A stretch of DNA of 64,000 nucleotides from Paractinoplanes maris (lineage in GTDB: Bacteria; Actinomycetota; Actinomycetes; Mycobacteriales; Micromonosporaceae): positions 248,001 through 312,000 of the forward strand of contig NZ_JALPVL010000008.1 of NCBI RefSeq assembly GCF_023544465.1, given 5' to 3'. A program made the position numbers and the translations under genes. Below the pieces are notes generated by a model that saw only the letters and a program-made list of their open reading frames with translations, had not been told where the DNA came from and ran no database searches. This document shows, piece by piece, positions 17,285 through 25,635 of this stretch. Position 1 is the stretch's first letter. Each line of letters opens with the position of its first letter.

Positions 17285-17716
17285 TCAGAGACCCCGCTTG
17301 CGGTTCCAGTCGATGACATACCAGGCGTACAGGATGTTGCCGAGGCCGGCGGTGAGGAAGAACAGCACGACGTGCAGGCCGAAGGACTGGCGCTTGCGCA
17401 ATCCGTAGCCCCCGGCGAAAGCGGCCGCGGTCGTGTTGTTCTGGATCACGACCTGGGGCACCGGCTGGGGTGCGTAGTGCGGCGGCGGATAGGCCTGCTG
17501 CGGGTAAGGCTGCTGGGGGTACGCCTGCTGCGGGTACGCCTGCTGCTGATATCCCTGTGGCGGGTACTGCTGGCCGTAGGGAGCCGGCGGGTTCCCGTAC
17601 TGCTGCCCGTTGTATCCGGGCGCCGGCGGGTAGCCGGGCTGGATGGGCGGGTATTCGCCACGCGGCGGATAGCCACCGTAGGAAGGCTGGTCGTCGGACG
17701 GAACCGGGTGGGACAC
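17285..17716 (-). CDS. proline/glutamine/tyrosine-rich protein with C-terminal membrane segment
   Basis: A 143-residue protein. The first 90 residues are low-complexity, with PPxYGQQ-type sequence and four AYPQQ-like pentapeptides. A short hydrophobic region follows (about 112-132, FGLHVVLFFLTAGLGNILYA), ending in a basic tail. Streptomycete and Micromonosporaceae genomes encode many such small, disordered, membrane-anchored proteins of unknown role. The GTG at 17716 has GGAG about eight bases upstream. It converges on the XdhC gene. Confidence 0.75.
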   Translation of the reverse strand: MSHPVPSDDQPSYGGYPPRGEYPPIQPGYPPAPGYNGQQYGNPPAPYGQQYPPQGYQQQAYPQQAYPQQPYPQQAYPPPHYAPQPVPQVVIQNNTTAAAFAGGYGLRKRQSFGLHVVLFFLTAGLGNILYAWYVIDWNRKRGL

Positions 17717-17837
17717 GGCGGCACTCCAGGAGATCTTTGAAACCTGAAGCAGCAGGTTAGTTGATCTCCAACGCCGCCCATGGTCGTCCTGACGGCTGGT
17801 TCGGCCAGTCGAACAGCCGGGAACCGGCGCCGGGACG

Positions 17838-18365
17838 TCAGCGCGGGGTGTACTCGAGGAGAACCACGCCGGAGGGGAAGGCGGTGGCCTTCGTGTGTGA
17901 CAACGGCAGGGCGACCTCGTCGAACAGGCGGATGCCGTGGCCCTGGACGACCGGGTGGACAAAGAGGCGGAACACGTCGACCAGGCCGGTCGGGATCAGT
18001 GAGCGGACCAGCGTCGTGCTGCCGGTGACGGTGATGTCGCGGCCGGGCTGCTTCTTGAGGGCGGCCACGGCGTCCAGGTCGCGCAGGATCGTCGTGTTCG
18101 GCCAATCCGCCTGCTCGAGGCCGGTCGACACCACGTACTTGGCCACCTGGTCGAGGTAGGCCGAGATCTTTCCCTCCTGGTGCGGCCAGAAACCGGCGAA
18201 CTCCTCGTACGTCACCCGGCCCAGCACCAGCGCGTCGGAGTCCGCGCCGTGCCGGTCGTTGACGGCGGCCAGTTCGGCGTCGTCGGTCATCGGGTCGAAC
18301 CATCCGGCCATGGGCGAGATGATCCCGTCGAGGGTGCTGTTCTCGGTCACGATGAGTCGGCGCAT
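17838..18365 (-). CDS. dihydrofolate reductase family protein (RibD C-terminal domain)
   Basis: A 175-residue RibD_C/DHFR-like protein. It has an N-terminal LIVTENSTLDGII strand-loop, LVLGRVTYEEFAGFWP and the nucleotide-binding ITVTGSTTLVRSLIPTGLVD. These stand-alone proteins bind NADPH, but their substrates are mostly unknown; there is no riboflavin operon here. The ATG at 18365 shares one base with the stop of the upstream gene (TGATG) and has GGGCAGG in front, so translation is coupled. Confidence 0.88.
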   Translation of the reverse strand: MRRLIVTENSTLDGIISPMAGWFDPMTDDAELAAVNDRHGADSDALVLGRVTYEEFAGFWPHQEGKISAYLDQVAKYVVSTGLEQADWPNTTILRDLDAVAALKKQPGRDITVTGSTTLVRSLIPTGLVDVFRLFVHPVVQGHGIRLFDEVALPLSHTKATAFPSGVVLLEYTPR

Positions 18366-19720
18366 CACCTGCCCTTACCCGCTCCGGGCAGGAAACCTCG
18401 CACGGCGGCCAGGCCCAGAGCCGTACGCGGATGGTAGGCCGTCCGCCACAGGCCGCCGTGGGCCGCCGCCACCGCCTCGTCCGGCCAGGCCAGCGGGGCG
18501 GCCGCGCGGGGCCGGCGGATCTGGTGGACGAGCAGCAGCGCCATCAGGCGGTTGGCCGTCTCGGGGCGGAAGATCTCGACGTCGAACAGGTGGGCCCCGG
18601 CGTAGGCCGCGGCCAGCAGCCGGTTGCTGGTCACCGAGCGGGTCCAGGTCGGCGGCGCGACCGCGAAGCTGACCACGCCGTCGCGCCGGGCGACCGAGGC
18701 CCGCCAGCGCTGGATCCGCTTGGCCAGCGCGTAGTTCGGGCCCTGCTGCGGGACCAGGCTGTCGTTGATCGGCTCGCCGCGATAGTTCGGCTGCAGCAGG
18801 TGGCCGCCGGACAGCGCCGCGGTCACCCGGGCCCGGCGTGAGCGGGCCTCGAAGCGCCGGGTGGACTGGGTCACGGCCGCCGGCGGCACGGCGAAGACGT
18901 CGGTCGGGGTGGCCAGGAAGGCCAGCGCGACGTCGTCGCGGCGCGCGCGCAGATGGACCGCGAGAGCGTCGAACGCGACCGAGAGCTGGGCGTAGGCGGC
19001 GCCGGGGGCGTAGACGTAGTTGCCGAGGATCAGCCGTCCGTCGATCCCGTCCAGCCAGTGCGCGACCGCGCCCGGCTCGGTCAGCAGGTCGGCCCCGGGG
19101 TCACGTCCGGACAGCACCGGTGCGATGAGCGTGCCGGCCGAGGGCACTGTCGAGACGCGTCCCCACACGGCGGGCAGGTCGACCGCCACGACCGTGCCAC
19201 CCCAGCCGAGCACGGCCGGCACCGGGCCCATCTCGGCCGCGGCCCCGACCGCCACCAGCCGCTGGTCGGAGAGGTCGAGCCAATCCGGGTTGTCGATCAC
19301 CTCGCGCACCGCCCCGGCGCACGACTCCTCGATCACCCCGGCCGCCACCCACGCGTCGAGGCGTTGCCGCAGAGCATCACCCCGCAACAGTTCCTTCCCG
19401 TACGGGAGCACGACCTCCGTCTCCGGCGCGCGATCACCGGTGACGGTCACCGTCTCGAACGGCTTCTCGGGCCGGTCGAGCGGGACCGGCATCCGCCGGT
19501 GCACCGAGTCGAGCCCGGCTGAGGCGATGGCGTACCCGTCGGTCAGCCCGGCCGAGACCAGCGCCCGGAAATGCCGCAGGTAGCCCCGCCGCCAGTCGGT
19601 CTCGGCAGCGGCGGCGCCGGCGGCGGCCGGGTCGGCGGCCCGCAGGGCGTCGGCGACCACGTGGCGGCCGAAAGCAGCACTGCTGCGCCGGCCCGTCTCA
19701 TCGGCGGGAAACTCGATCAC
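18365..19720 (-). CDS. conserved hypothetical protein with Rossmann-like segment
   Basis: A 451-residue protein I cannot assign to a named family. The middle has a glycine-rich strand-turn-helix (VAVGAAAEMGP) followed by a second strand ending in acidic VAVDLP, as in a nucleotide-binding Rossmann fold. No signal peptide or convincing transmembrane helix is seen. GTG 19720 is used; a GGAGGAG box lies about 13 bases upstream, slightly far. It is coupled to the DHFR-family gene and divergent from the membrane-protein gene at 19827. Confidence 0.7.
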   Translation of the reverse strand: MIEFPADETGRRSSAAFGRHVVADALRAADPAAAGAAAAETDWRRGYLRHFRALVSAGLTDGYAIASAGLDSVHRRMPVPLDRPEKPFETVTVTGDRAPETEVVLPYGKELLRGDALRQRLDAWVAAGVIEESCAGAVREVIDNPDWLDLSDQRLVAVGAAAEMGPVPAVLGWGGTVVAVDLPAVWGRVSTVPSAGTLIAPVLSGRDPGADLLTEPGAVAHWLDGIDGRLILGNYVYAPGAAYAQLSVAFDALAVHLRARRDDVALAFLATPTDVFAVPPAAVTQSTRRFEARSRRARVTAALSGGHLLQPNYRGEPINDSLVPQQGPNYALAKRIQRWRASVARRDGVVSFAVAPPTWTRSVTSNRLLAAAYAGAHLFDVEIFRPETANRLMALLLVHQIRRPRAAAPLAWPDEAVAAAHGGLWRTAYHPRTALGLAAVRGFLPGAGKGR

Positions 19721-19826
19721 GCGCGACAGTATCTCCTCCCGGGGTAGGAGGCGCCTTCCGACCACCGGCCGCGATCGGGGCCCGCGGGCGGACGAGACGC
19801 CGCTGGGAAACCACGACGCTTCGGTC

Positions 19827-20732
19827 ATGACTACCGTTGCCCTGCGCACCACCCGATGGCACCGGCCGCTGCTGGTGCTGACCGCGGCGATGGCCGGGCT
19901 CGCGCTCGTGGCCGCCGTCGGCCTGCTCGCCGACGACCGCATCCTGGTCGGCGCGCCGATCTGGGCCAAGCCGTTCAAGTTCGCGGTCTCGTTCGCGCTC
20001 TATGCCCTGACGCTGGCCTGGATGCTGGCCGTGCTGCCGCGGCGCAGCCGGGTCGGCGAGTGGGCCGGCCTGGTGATCGTCGCCGTCTCGTTCGTCGAGA
20101 TGGCCATCATCACCGGGCAGACCGTGCGCGGGCACCGCAGCCACTTCAACGACACCAACGCCCTCGACAGCCGGCTCTGGGCGATCATGGGCGCGTCGAT
20201 CATGGTGTTGTTCGTCGCGCACCTGGTCATCGCCGTGGTCGCCCTGCGCCAGCGCATCCCGGACCGGGTGGCCGCGTACGCGATCCGGGCCGGCCTGCTG
20301 CTCTCGCTGCTCGGGCTGATCGTGGCCTGGCCGATGGTGATGCCCGGCCAGGCGTCGCCGGCCGAGGCGATCTCGGGTGCCCACGCGGTCGGGGTGGCCG
20401 ACGGCGGGCCCGGGCTGCCGCTGCTGGGCTGGAGCACCACCGGCGGCGACCTGCGGATCGGGCACTTCGTGGGCATGCACGGTCTGCAGGCCATGCCGCT
20501 GCTCGCGCTGCTGCTGACCCGGCGCACCCGCCTCGATCCGGCGGTGAGCTCCCGGCTGATCGTGGTGGCCGGTTTCGCGTACGCGGGCCTGACGCTCCTG
20601 ACCACCGGGCAGGCCCTGCGCGGTCAGCCCCTGCTCGAGCCGGACCTGCTCACTCTGGCCGCGCTGGCCGTGCTGGTGGCCGGAACCGTCCTGGGCGGCC
20701 GCGCCGTGCTGCGCACCCAGCGCCTAGGCTGA
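19827..20732 (+). CDS. multi-pass membrane protein of unknown function
   Basis: A 301-residue integral membrane protein with roughly seven or eight hydrophobic helices. A histidine/asparagine-rich periplasmic-like loop (GHRSHFNDTNALDS) and a conserved-looking GHFVGMHGLQAMPLLAL helix are present. No transporter or enzyme motif is recognised. It sits six bases upstream of a sensor kinase gene on the same strand and is likely co-transcribed. It may therefore be a target or an accessory sensor of that two-component system. Confidence 0.78.
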   Translation: MTTVALRTTRWHRPLLVLTAAMAGLALVAAVGLLADDRILVGAPIWAKPFKFAVSFALYALTLAWMLAVLPRRSRVGEWAGLVIVAVSFVEMAIITGQTVRGHRSHFNDTNALDSRLWAIMGASIMVLFVAHLVIAVVALRQRIPDRVAAYAIRAGLLLSLLGLIVAWPMVMPGQASPAEAISGAHAVGVADGGPGLPLLGWSTTGGDLRIGHFVGMHGLQAMPLLALLLTRRTRLDPAVSSRLIVVAGFAYAGLTLLTTGQALRGQPLLEPDLLTLAALAVLVAGTVLGGRAVLRTQRLG

Positions 20733-20737
20733 GCGTC

Positions 20738-21892
20738 ATGGGCTGGCTGGCTCGCCTCTTCGACAAGCGGGACACCTGGGCCCGGATGCTGCTGCTCGAC
20801 CTCAGCGGCCTGAGTTACCTGACCTTCTACGGCGGTGGGGCGCCGGGGCCGAGCCCGGCGCAGTGGGGCCTGGCGATCGCCGCGTTCGTCACGATGCTCG
20901 TCCTGTCCCGGCTGCCCCGGATCAACTTCCTGGTGCAGACGGCCCTGCTGGTGGCGGCGTTCGTGCTGGTCGACGACACCACGATCAACCAGGTCGGCAG
21001 CAGCTGGGCGCTGGGCGAGCTCGTCGTCCAGGCGAGCCGGCCGCGCGTCTTCGTGCTGGCCGCGACCCTGCTGACCGCCCTGCACATCGGTCTCGACGTG
21101 CTCCCGATCGACGACCGGCTCGGCCGGGAGTTCCTCGGGCTGCTCGTGCCGATCGGGTTGCCGCTGATGCTGGGCCTGGTCGTGCGGACCTCCCGCGAGC
21201 TCAGCCGGCAGGCCGAGCAGCAGATCGTCGCGGCCGCCCGCGCGGCCCGGGCCGACGAGCGCAGCGCGATCGCCCGCGAGCTGCACGACGTGGTGGCCCA
21301 TCACGTGGCGTCGATGGTGCTGCGGGTCGGGGTGGCCCGGCACGTGTTGCCGGGCCTGGACCCCCGGGTCGGCGAGGTGCTCGACGACGTGCACCGGACC
21401 GGGACGGCGGCCCTGTCCGACCTGCGGCGACTGGTCGCCGTGCTGCGCGCGGACGGGGACAGCACCGACGCCGCGCTGACCGCGATCGAGCCGGGCGCGC
21501 TGCCCGCGGCTCTGGGTGCGGCCGTCGACACGGCCCGGCGCACCGGCCTGACGGTCGAGGCCGACATCGACGAGGCGGTGGGGACGATCGACGCCATCCG
21601 GGGTCTCGCCGTCCTGCGGCTGACCCAGGAGGCGCTGACCAACGTGGCCAAGCACGCCGGTCCCGAGGCCCGGGCGCGCCTGCGGGTGGCGGTCGGGGCG
21701 GGCGACGTGGTCTGGGAGGTCAGCGACGACGGCGGTGCCGGGCCGGTCCGGGCGACCCCGGGCGGCGGGCACGGGCTGACCGGCATGCGGGAGCGGGTCG
21801 AGGTGCTGGGCGGCACCCTGACCGCGGGGCCCGAGGGCTCGGGCTGGCGGGTCGCGACCGTGCTGCCGGTGCACAGCGGGGCGGCCGCGTGA
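20738..21892 (+). CDS. NarL-type sensor histidine kinase
   Basis: A 384-residue membrane kinase. The N-terminal half has about five transmembrane helices and no large extracellular domain. The HisKA_3 dimerisation motif ARELHDVVAHH carries the phospho-acceptor H183. The C-terminal HATPase domain has LTQEALTNVAKHA (N box) and VSDDGG...GHGLTGMRERV (G boxes). ATG 20738 follows the membrane-protein stop by five bases. The stop overlaps the response-regulator start (GTGA). The signal is unknown. Confidence 0.93.
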   Translation: MGWLARLFDKRDTWARMLLLDLSGLSYLTFYGGGAPGPSPAQWGLAIAAFVTMLVLSRLPRINFLVQTALLVAAFVLVDDTTINQVGSSWALGELVVQASRPRVFVLAATLLTALHIGLDVLPIDDRLGREFLGLLVPIGLPLMLGLVVRTSRELSRQAEQQIVAAARAARADERSAIARELHDVVAHHVASMVLRVGVARHVLPGLDPRVGEVLDDVHRTGTAALSDLRRLVAVLRADGDSTDAALTAIEPGALPAALGAAVDTARRTGLTVEADIDEAVGTIDAIRGLAVLRLTQEALTNVAKHAGPEARARLRVAVGAGDVVWEVSDDGGAGPVRATPGGGHGLTGMRERVEVLGGTLTAGPEGSGWRVATVLPVHSGAAA

Positions 21893-22515
21893 TCCGGGTC
21901 CTGCTCGCCGACGACCAGCGGCTGATCCGGGCCGGGTTGCGCATGCTGTGCGACGCCGAGCCCGACCTCGAGGTGGTCGGCGAGGCCGGCGACGGTCGTG
22001 AGGCGATCACGCTGGCCGCGCGGCTGACGCCCGACGTGATCGTGATGGACCTGCGGATGCCGGGCGTCGACGGGATCAGCGCCACCAGCCGGGTGCTGGC
22101 CGAGCGGCCGGCGACCCGGGTGCTGGTGCTGACCACCTTCGGCGACGACGACCACCTCTACCCGGCGCTCAACGCGGGGGCCTGCGGGTTCCTGCTCAAG
22201 GACGCGCCGCCCGAGGAACTGCTCGAAGGCATCCGGCGGGCGGCGGCGGGGGACAGCCCGTTCAGCCGGGACGTGCTGCGGCGGCTGGTGCACCGGGCGA
22301 CCAGCGCCGGAGCCGATCAGCGGCGCCCGGTCGAGGGGCTGACCGCGCGTGAGCGGGACGTGCTCGACTTGGTGGGGGAGGGACTCTCCAACGCCGAGAT
22401 CGGTGAGCGGTTGCACATCGGCGTCACCACCGTGAAAACCCACATCACGGCGCTGATGGCCAAGACCAACAGCCCCAACCGCGTACGCCTGGCGCTGGTG
22501 GCCCACCGGCAGTGA
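21889..22515 (+). CDS. NarL/LuxR-family response regulator
   Basis: A 208-residue regulator. The receiver domain has the acidic pair ADD (8-9), phospho-acceptor D54 in VIVMDLRMPG and lysine in LLKDAP. A LuxR helix-turn-helix follows at about 145-205 (LTARERDVLDLVGEGLSNAEIG, VTTVKTHI). Translation is coupled to the kinase gene by a GTGA overlap, making a complete two-component pair. A rho-independent terminator follows directly. Confidence 0.95.
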   Translation: MIRVLLADDQRLIRAGLRMLCDAEPDLEVVGEAGDGREAITLAARLTPDVIVMDLRMPGVDGISATSRVLAERPATRVLVLTTFGDDDHLYPALNAGACGFLLKDAPPEELLEGIRRAAAGDSPFSRDVLRRLVHRATSAGADQRRPVEGLTARERDVLDLVGEGLSNAEIGERLHIGVTTVKTHITALMAKTNSPNRVRLALVAHRQ

Positions 22516-22551
22516 AAAGCCGGAGCCCCATGGCGGTGGGACTCCGGCTTT
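22516..22551 (+). terminator. intrinsic terminator after the two-component operon
   Basis: A perfect 10-bp stem (AAAGCCGGAG / CTCCGGCTTT) flanks a loop containing CCCC and GGTGGGA. It begins one base after the response-regulator stop and is followed by TGTCTCC. Because both arms end in A/T runs it could also serve the opposite strand, where the L36 gene ends at 22603. Confidence 0.85.
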
Positions 22552-22602
22552 GTCTCCTCCACGGTAACGCGGTTTGCACCCCGGCGTCCCGTGAACGTGC
22601 TA

Positions 22603-22725
22603 TCAGCCCTGGCGGCCGTTCCAGCGCGGGTTCTTCTTGTTGATCACGACCTGGCGGCCGCGACGACGAGTGACCACGCTTCCGGGCTTGCTCTTCAGCG
22701 ACCGCAGCGAGTTTCGGACCTTCAT
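22603..22725 (-). CDS. rpmJ: 50S ribosomal protein L36, cysteine-free (zinc-independent) paralogue
   Basis: A 40-residue protein beginning MKVRNSLRSLK and ending NPRWNGRQG. It matches the second type of bL36 (RpmJ2/YkgO), which lacks the zinc-binding Cys/His set of the primary copy. In actinobacteria and enterobacteria such C-minus paralogues replace the zinc form during zinc starvation and are usually under Zur. I could not find a clear Zur box upstream. A GGAGAGAGG ribosome site precedes the ATG. Confidence 0.93.
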   Translation of the reverse strand: MKVRNSLRSLKSKPGSVVTRRRGRQVVINKKNPRWNGRQG

Positions 22726-22862
22726 GATCGGTACCTCTCTCCGCGCCGGCGAGGCGTCCGCCGGTCGCGAGTGAAGTAACGCCCGGGGCAGGGCCGGTAT
22801 TTCCCGGGTACGAGCCGGGGTTTTGCCTCATGTCGGCCGGGTGCCGCACCGATCACAGGGCC

Positions 22863-24509
22863 ATGCGTATGCGCTCCCTGGCCACCGCGGCCGCCACCGC
22901 CGCCGTGGTCATCGCCGGCACCGCCCTCCCCGCCCAGGCCTTCGTCCCGGAAGGAGCCGTCTTCGGTGCCGGCGTCCCGGGTGCCATCCCCGGTCGCTAC
23001 ATCGTGACCCTGAACCAGCCGGTCGGCGGTGACGCCTCGGCCCTGTCGGTCGACGGTGGAACGACCTACGTCGCCGACCTGAGCGCCACCCAGGCCCGCC
23101 GGCTCGCGGCCGACCCGGACGTGCGTTTCGTCGAGCAGGACCGGATGCTGACCCTGCAGGGCACGCAGAAGAACCCGGCGTGGGGTCTCGACCGCATCGA
23201 CCAGCGGGCCACCAAGGCGTCCAAGTCCTTCACGCCGACCGACGACGGCAGCGCGGTGCACGCGTACGTGCTGGACACCGGCATCCGCATCACTCACGCC
23301 GACTTCGGCGGCCGGGCCACCTACGGCTACGACGCTCTCTCGGGCACGACCACCGCGAGCGACTGCAACGGGCACGGCACCCACGTGGCCGGCACCATCG
23401 GCGGCTCGGTCTACGGCGTGGCCAAGAAGGTGAAGCTGGTCGCCGTCCGGGTGCTGGACTGCGAGGGCAGCGGCTCGCTGTCCCAGGTGATCGCCGGCGT
23501 GAACTGGGTCACCGCGCACGCGGTCAAGCCGGCCGTGGCCAACATGAGCATGGGCGGCTCGAACAGCAAGTCGCTCAACGCCGCCGTCCAGCGCTCGATC
23601 AACTCCGGCGTCACCTACGTGGTGGCGGCGGGCAATGAGAACGCCAACGCGGCCACGATGAGCCCGGCCAACCTGCCCGCCGCGATCACCGTGGGCGCCA
23701 CCGACAGCGCCGACCGGCGGGCCTCGTTCTCCAACTACGGCTCGGTGCTCGACCTGTTCGCGCCGGGCGTCAACATCCGCTCCGACTACTACGGCGGCGA
23801 CCGCCTGACCGCGGTGGCCAGCGGCACCTCGATGGCCTCCCCGCACGTGGCCGGCGCGGCCGCGCTGGCCCTGGACGCGTCGCCCGGGCTGACCCCGGCC
23901 CAGGTGCGCAACTACCTGGTCAAGAACGCCACCACCAGCAAGATCAAGAACCCCAAGGGCTCGCCGAACAAGCTGCTCTTCGTGCCCAAGCCGCCGGCCA
24001 AGCCGGTTGTCAAGACCGCTTCGCTGACGGTGACCGCCGGTCAGGCCTACGCGGGCAAGCTGGCCCTCACCGGGAGCCGTTCGGGCACCTGGAGCATCGT
24101 GTCCGGCAAGCTGCCCGCCGGTCTCACGCTCTTCCCGAGCGGGTCGATCACCGGTACGCCGAAGGGGCCGGGCTCGGCCACCGTCACCGTCCGGTTCACC
24201 GACTACGTGCCGCAGTCGGTCACCCGGGCGCTCAAGGTGACGGTCCGCACGACCACGCCGGTGATCTCCTCGGACTCCCTGGAGCCGGCCGTGACCGGCG
24301 CCTACTACTACCAGCAGCTGACGGTCGCGGGCGGTCGCCCCGGCACCTGGTCGATCGGCGCGGGGGCCCTGCCCGACGGCCTGACCCTGTCGTCCGGCGG
24401 CATCCTCGAGGGTGTGCCCACGACCGCGGGCAGTGCCGCCTTCACCGTGGCCTTCACCGACGCCTTCGGCACCCGGGGCCTGCGCGACCTGACGATCGAC
24501 GTCAGCTGA
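22863..24509 (+). CDS. secreted S8 subtilisin-like serine protease with two C-terminal Ig-like domains
   Basis: About 548 residues. A signal peptide ends near PAQA (26). An I9-type propeptide (PGRYIVTLNQ ... FVEQD) precedes a proteinase-K-like catalytic domain with D138 in VLDTGI, H171 in GHGTHVAG and S323 in GTSMASPH. Two tandem putative-Ig (He_PIG-like) domains, marked by GTWSIVSGKLPAGLTL and GTWSIGAGALPDGLTL, form the C-terminal 180 residues and may bind cell wall or substrate. The start at MRMRSL is chosen as the usual signal-peptide start. The 3' end overlaps the opposing FMN reductase gene by eight bases. Confidence 0.93.
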   Translation: MRMRSLATAAATAAVVIAGTALPAQAFVPEGAVFGAGVPGAIPGRYIVTLNQPVGGDASALSVDGGTTYVADLSATQARRLAADPDVRFVEQDRMLTLQGTQKNPAWGLDRIDQRATKASKSFTPTDDGSAVHAYVLDTGIRITHADFGGRATYGYDALSGTTTASDCNGHGTHVAGTIGGSVYGVAKKVKLVAVRVLDCEGSGSLSQVIAGVNWVTAHAVKPAVANMSMGGSNSKSLNAAVQRSINSGVTYVVAAGNENANAATMSPANLPAAITVGATDSADRRASFSNYGSVLDLFAPGVNIRSDYYGGDRLTAVASGTSMASPHVAGAAALALDASPGLTPAQVRNYLVKNATTSKIKNPKGSPNKLLFVPKPPAKPVVKTASLTVTAGQAYAGKLALTGSRSGTWSIVSGKLPAGLTLFPSGSITGTPKGPGSATVTVRFTDYVPQSVTRALKVTVRTTTPVISSDSLEPAVTGAYYYQQLTVAGGRPGTWSIGAGALPDGLTLSSGGILEGVPTTAGSAAFTVAFTDAFGTRGLRDLTIDVS

Positions 24510-24969
24510 AGCCCGCGGCGTACTTCTGAGCCACCGCAACGGAATCCGGAAGGTCTGCCTCGACGACGGGCAGGCCTTCCGCCACGTCCGCTCCCAGCTC
24601 GGTGAGCAACTGGCGCAGCAGCGCCTCGGCCGCGGCCGCCTGAGGTGCGATCCCGGCGGTCACCACGGGCACGGCCCGCTTCCCGGCGAGGGCCTGGGAC
24701 GGCAACTGATCGAGCAGGACCTTCAGTACGCCGGTGTAGCTGCCCTTGTAGGTCGGCGTCGCCACCACCAGCACGTCGGCCTCGCGCAGCGCCGCCACGG
24801 CGGCCGCGGTCGCCTCGTCGCCCGGGGTGAGCAGGCCCGCGCCGAGCTCACCGACCTCGATCACCGTCGGGCTTCCGTCGCGGGCGAGGGCCCGGCCGAC
24901 GGCGATGGCCAGAACTGACGTCCGGGAACCCGGGCGGGGGTTGCCGGACACGACGACGTAGTGGGTCAT
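24502..24969 (-). CDS. NADPH-dependent FMN reductase
   Basis: A 155-residue flavodoxin-like reductase. It has the N-terminal phosphate-binding loop SGNPRPGSRT, the ATPTYKGSYTGVLK active-site loop and the family-typical HWW-less C terminus. The closest functional analogues supply reduced FMN to two-component monooxygenases (SsuE/MsuE type). It lies 13 bases downstream of a flavin reductase-like gene in the same orientation, so the pair probably form an operon. Confidence 0.9.
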   Translation of the reverse strand: MTHYVVVSGNPRPGSRTSVLAIAVGRALARDGSPTVIEVGELGAGLLTPGDEATAAAVAALREADVLVVATPTYKGSYTGVLKVLLDQLPSQALAGKRAVPVVTAGIAPQAAAAEALLRQLLTELGADVAEGLPVVEADLPDSVAVAQKYAAGFS

Positions 24970-24982
24970 CGACTCTCCCGGA

Positions 24983-25537
24983 TCAGGCGGCGTGCCGCAG
25001 ATGGGTGTAGTGCCCGTCGTGATAGACGAGCGGGGTCACGGAGTCGTCCTCGTGGTGCCAGCCGGCCTCGGGTGCGGCCAGCACGATCGTGTGGTCACCG
25101 GCCTCGACGCGCCGCACCACGCGGCAGACGATGCGGGCCAGCACACCGTCGAGCAGCGGCACGCCGCCCGGCCCGGGCTGCCACGCCCCGTGGGTGGCGA
25201 AACGGTCGATGTTCCTGGTCGAGAACGTGCGGGCCACCTCCTCCTGCTCCCGGGTCAGCACGTGCACCGCGACGACGCCGGCCGCTTCCACGGCGGGCCA
25301 GGCCGAGGCGGTGTGGGCCAGGCAGAACGAGACCAGCGGCGGGTCGAGCGAGACCGAGGTGAACGACGTGGCGGTGAAACCGGCGGGCGGCTCACCGGGC
25401 GCGGTGATGACGACCACGGCCGCGGCGTGCCGGCGCAGGAGGGCCCGGAAAAGATCCGTGTCCACGCCGTCCACATAGTGAGAAAAACCGGAATCGGACG
25501 AACTTGCGGTACCCGTTACGGCTGCTTGCATGACCAT
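24983..25537 (-). CDS. flavin reductase-like domain protein
   Basis: A 184-residue split-barrel flavin reductase (HpaC/FRP type). It has the flavin-site segments GFTATSFTSVSLDPPLVSFC and a C-terminal histidine-rich end. It likely reduces FMN or FAD with NAD(P)H for a partner monooxygenase. Two in-frame ATGs (25537, 25531) are possible; the first is used because GAAAGGG lies about ten bases upstream. It is divergent from a regulator and FAD-oxidoreductase pair across an AT-rich control region. Confidence 0.88.
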   Translation of the reverse strand: MVMQAAVTGTASSSDSGFSHYVDGVDTDLFRALLRRHAAAVVVITAPGEPPAGFTATSFTSVSLDPPLVSFCLAHTASAWPAVEAAGVVAVHVLTREQEEVARTFSTRNIDRFATHGAWQPGPGGVPLLDGVLARIVCRVVRRVEAGDHTIVLAAPEAGWHHEDDSVTPLVYHDGHYTHLRHAA

Positions 25538-25582
25538 CACCGTGCGCCCTTTCCAGCATCGATGTCAACGCGCTTCCCATAT

Positions 25583-25606
25583 CCTAGTTAACCTAGGGGG
25601 TATAGT
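25583..25606 (+). promoter_or_regulatory. inverted repeat plus -10 element between divergent flavin/redox operons
   Basis: The inverted repeat CCTAG-TTAAC-CTAGG (25583-25597) is followed directly by GGG and a TATAGT -10 hexamer (25601-25606) facing the regulator gene at 25636. This is the only AT-rich patch in the 98-base divergent gap. The placement suits an operator for the neighbouring winged-helix protein. Binding is inferred. Confidence 0.55.
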
Positions 25607-25635
25607 GATCCGGCCGCCACCGGAGGGAGAACCCC

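Noticed and set aside
22722..24539. A 605-codon minus-strand frame opposite the S8 protease gene
   Set aside because: The composition is Arg/Gly/His-rich shadow sequence and it overlaps both the L36 gene and an intact protease gene.
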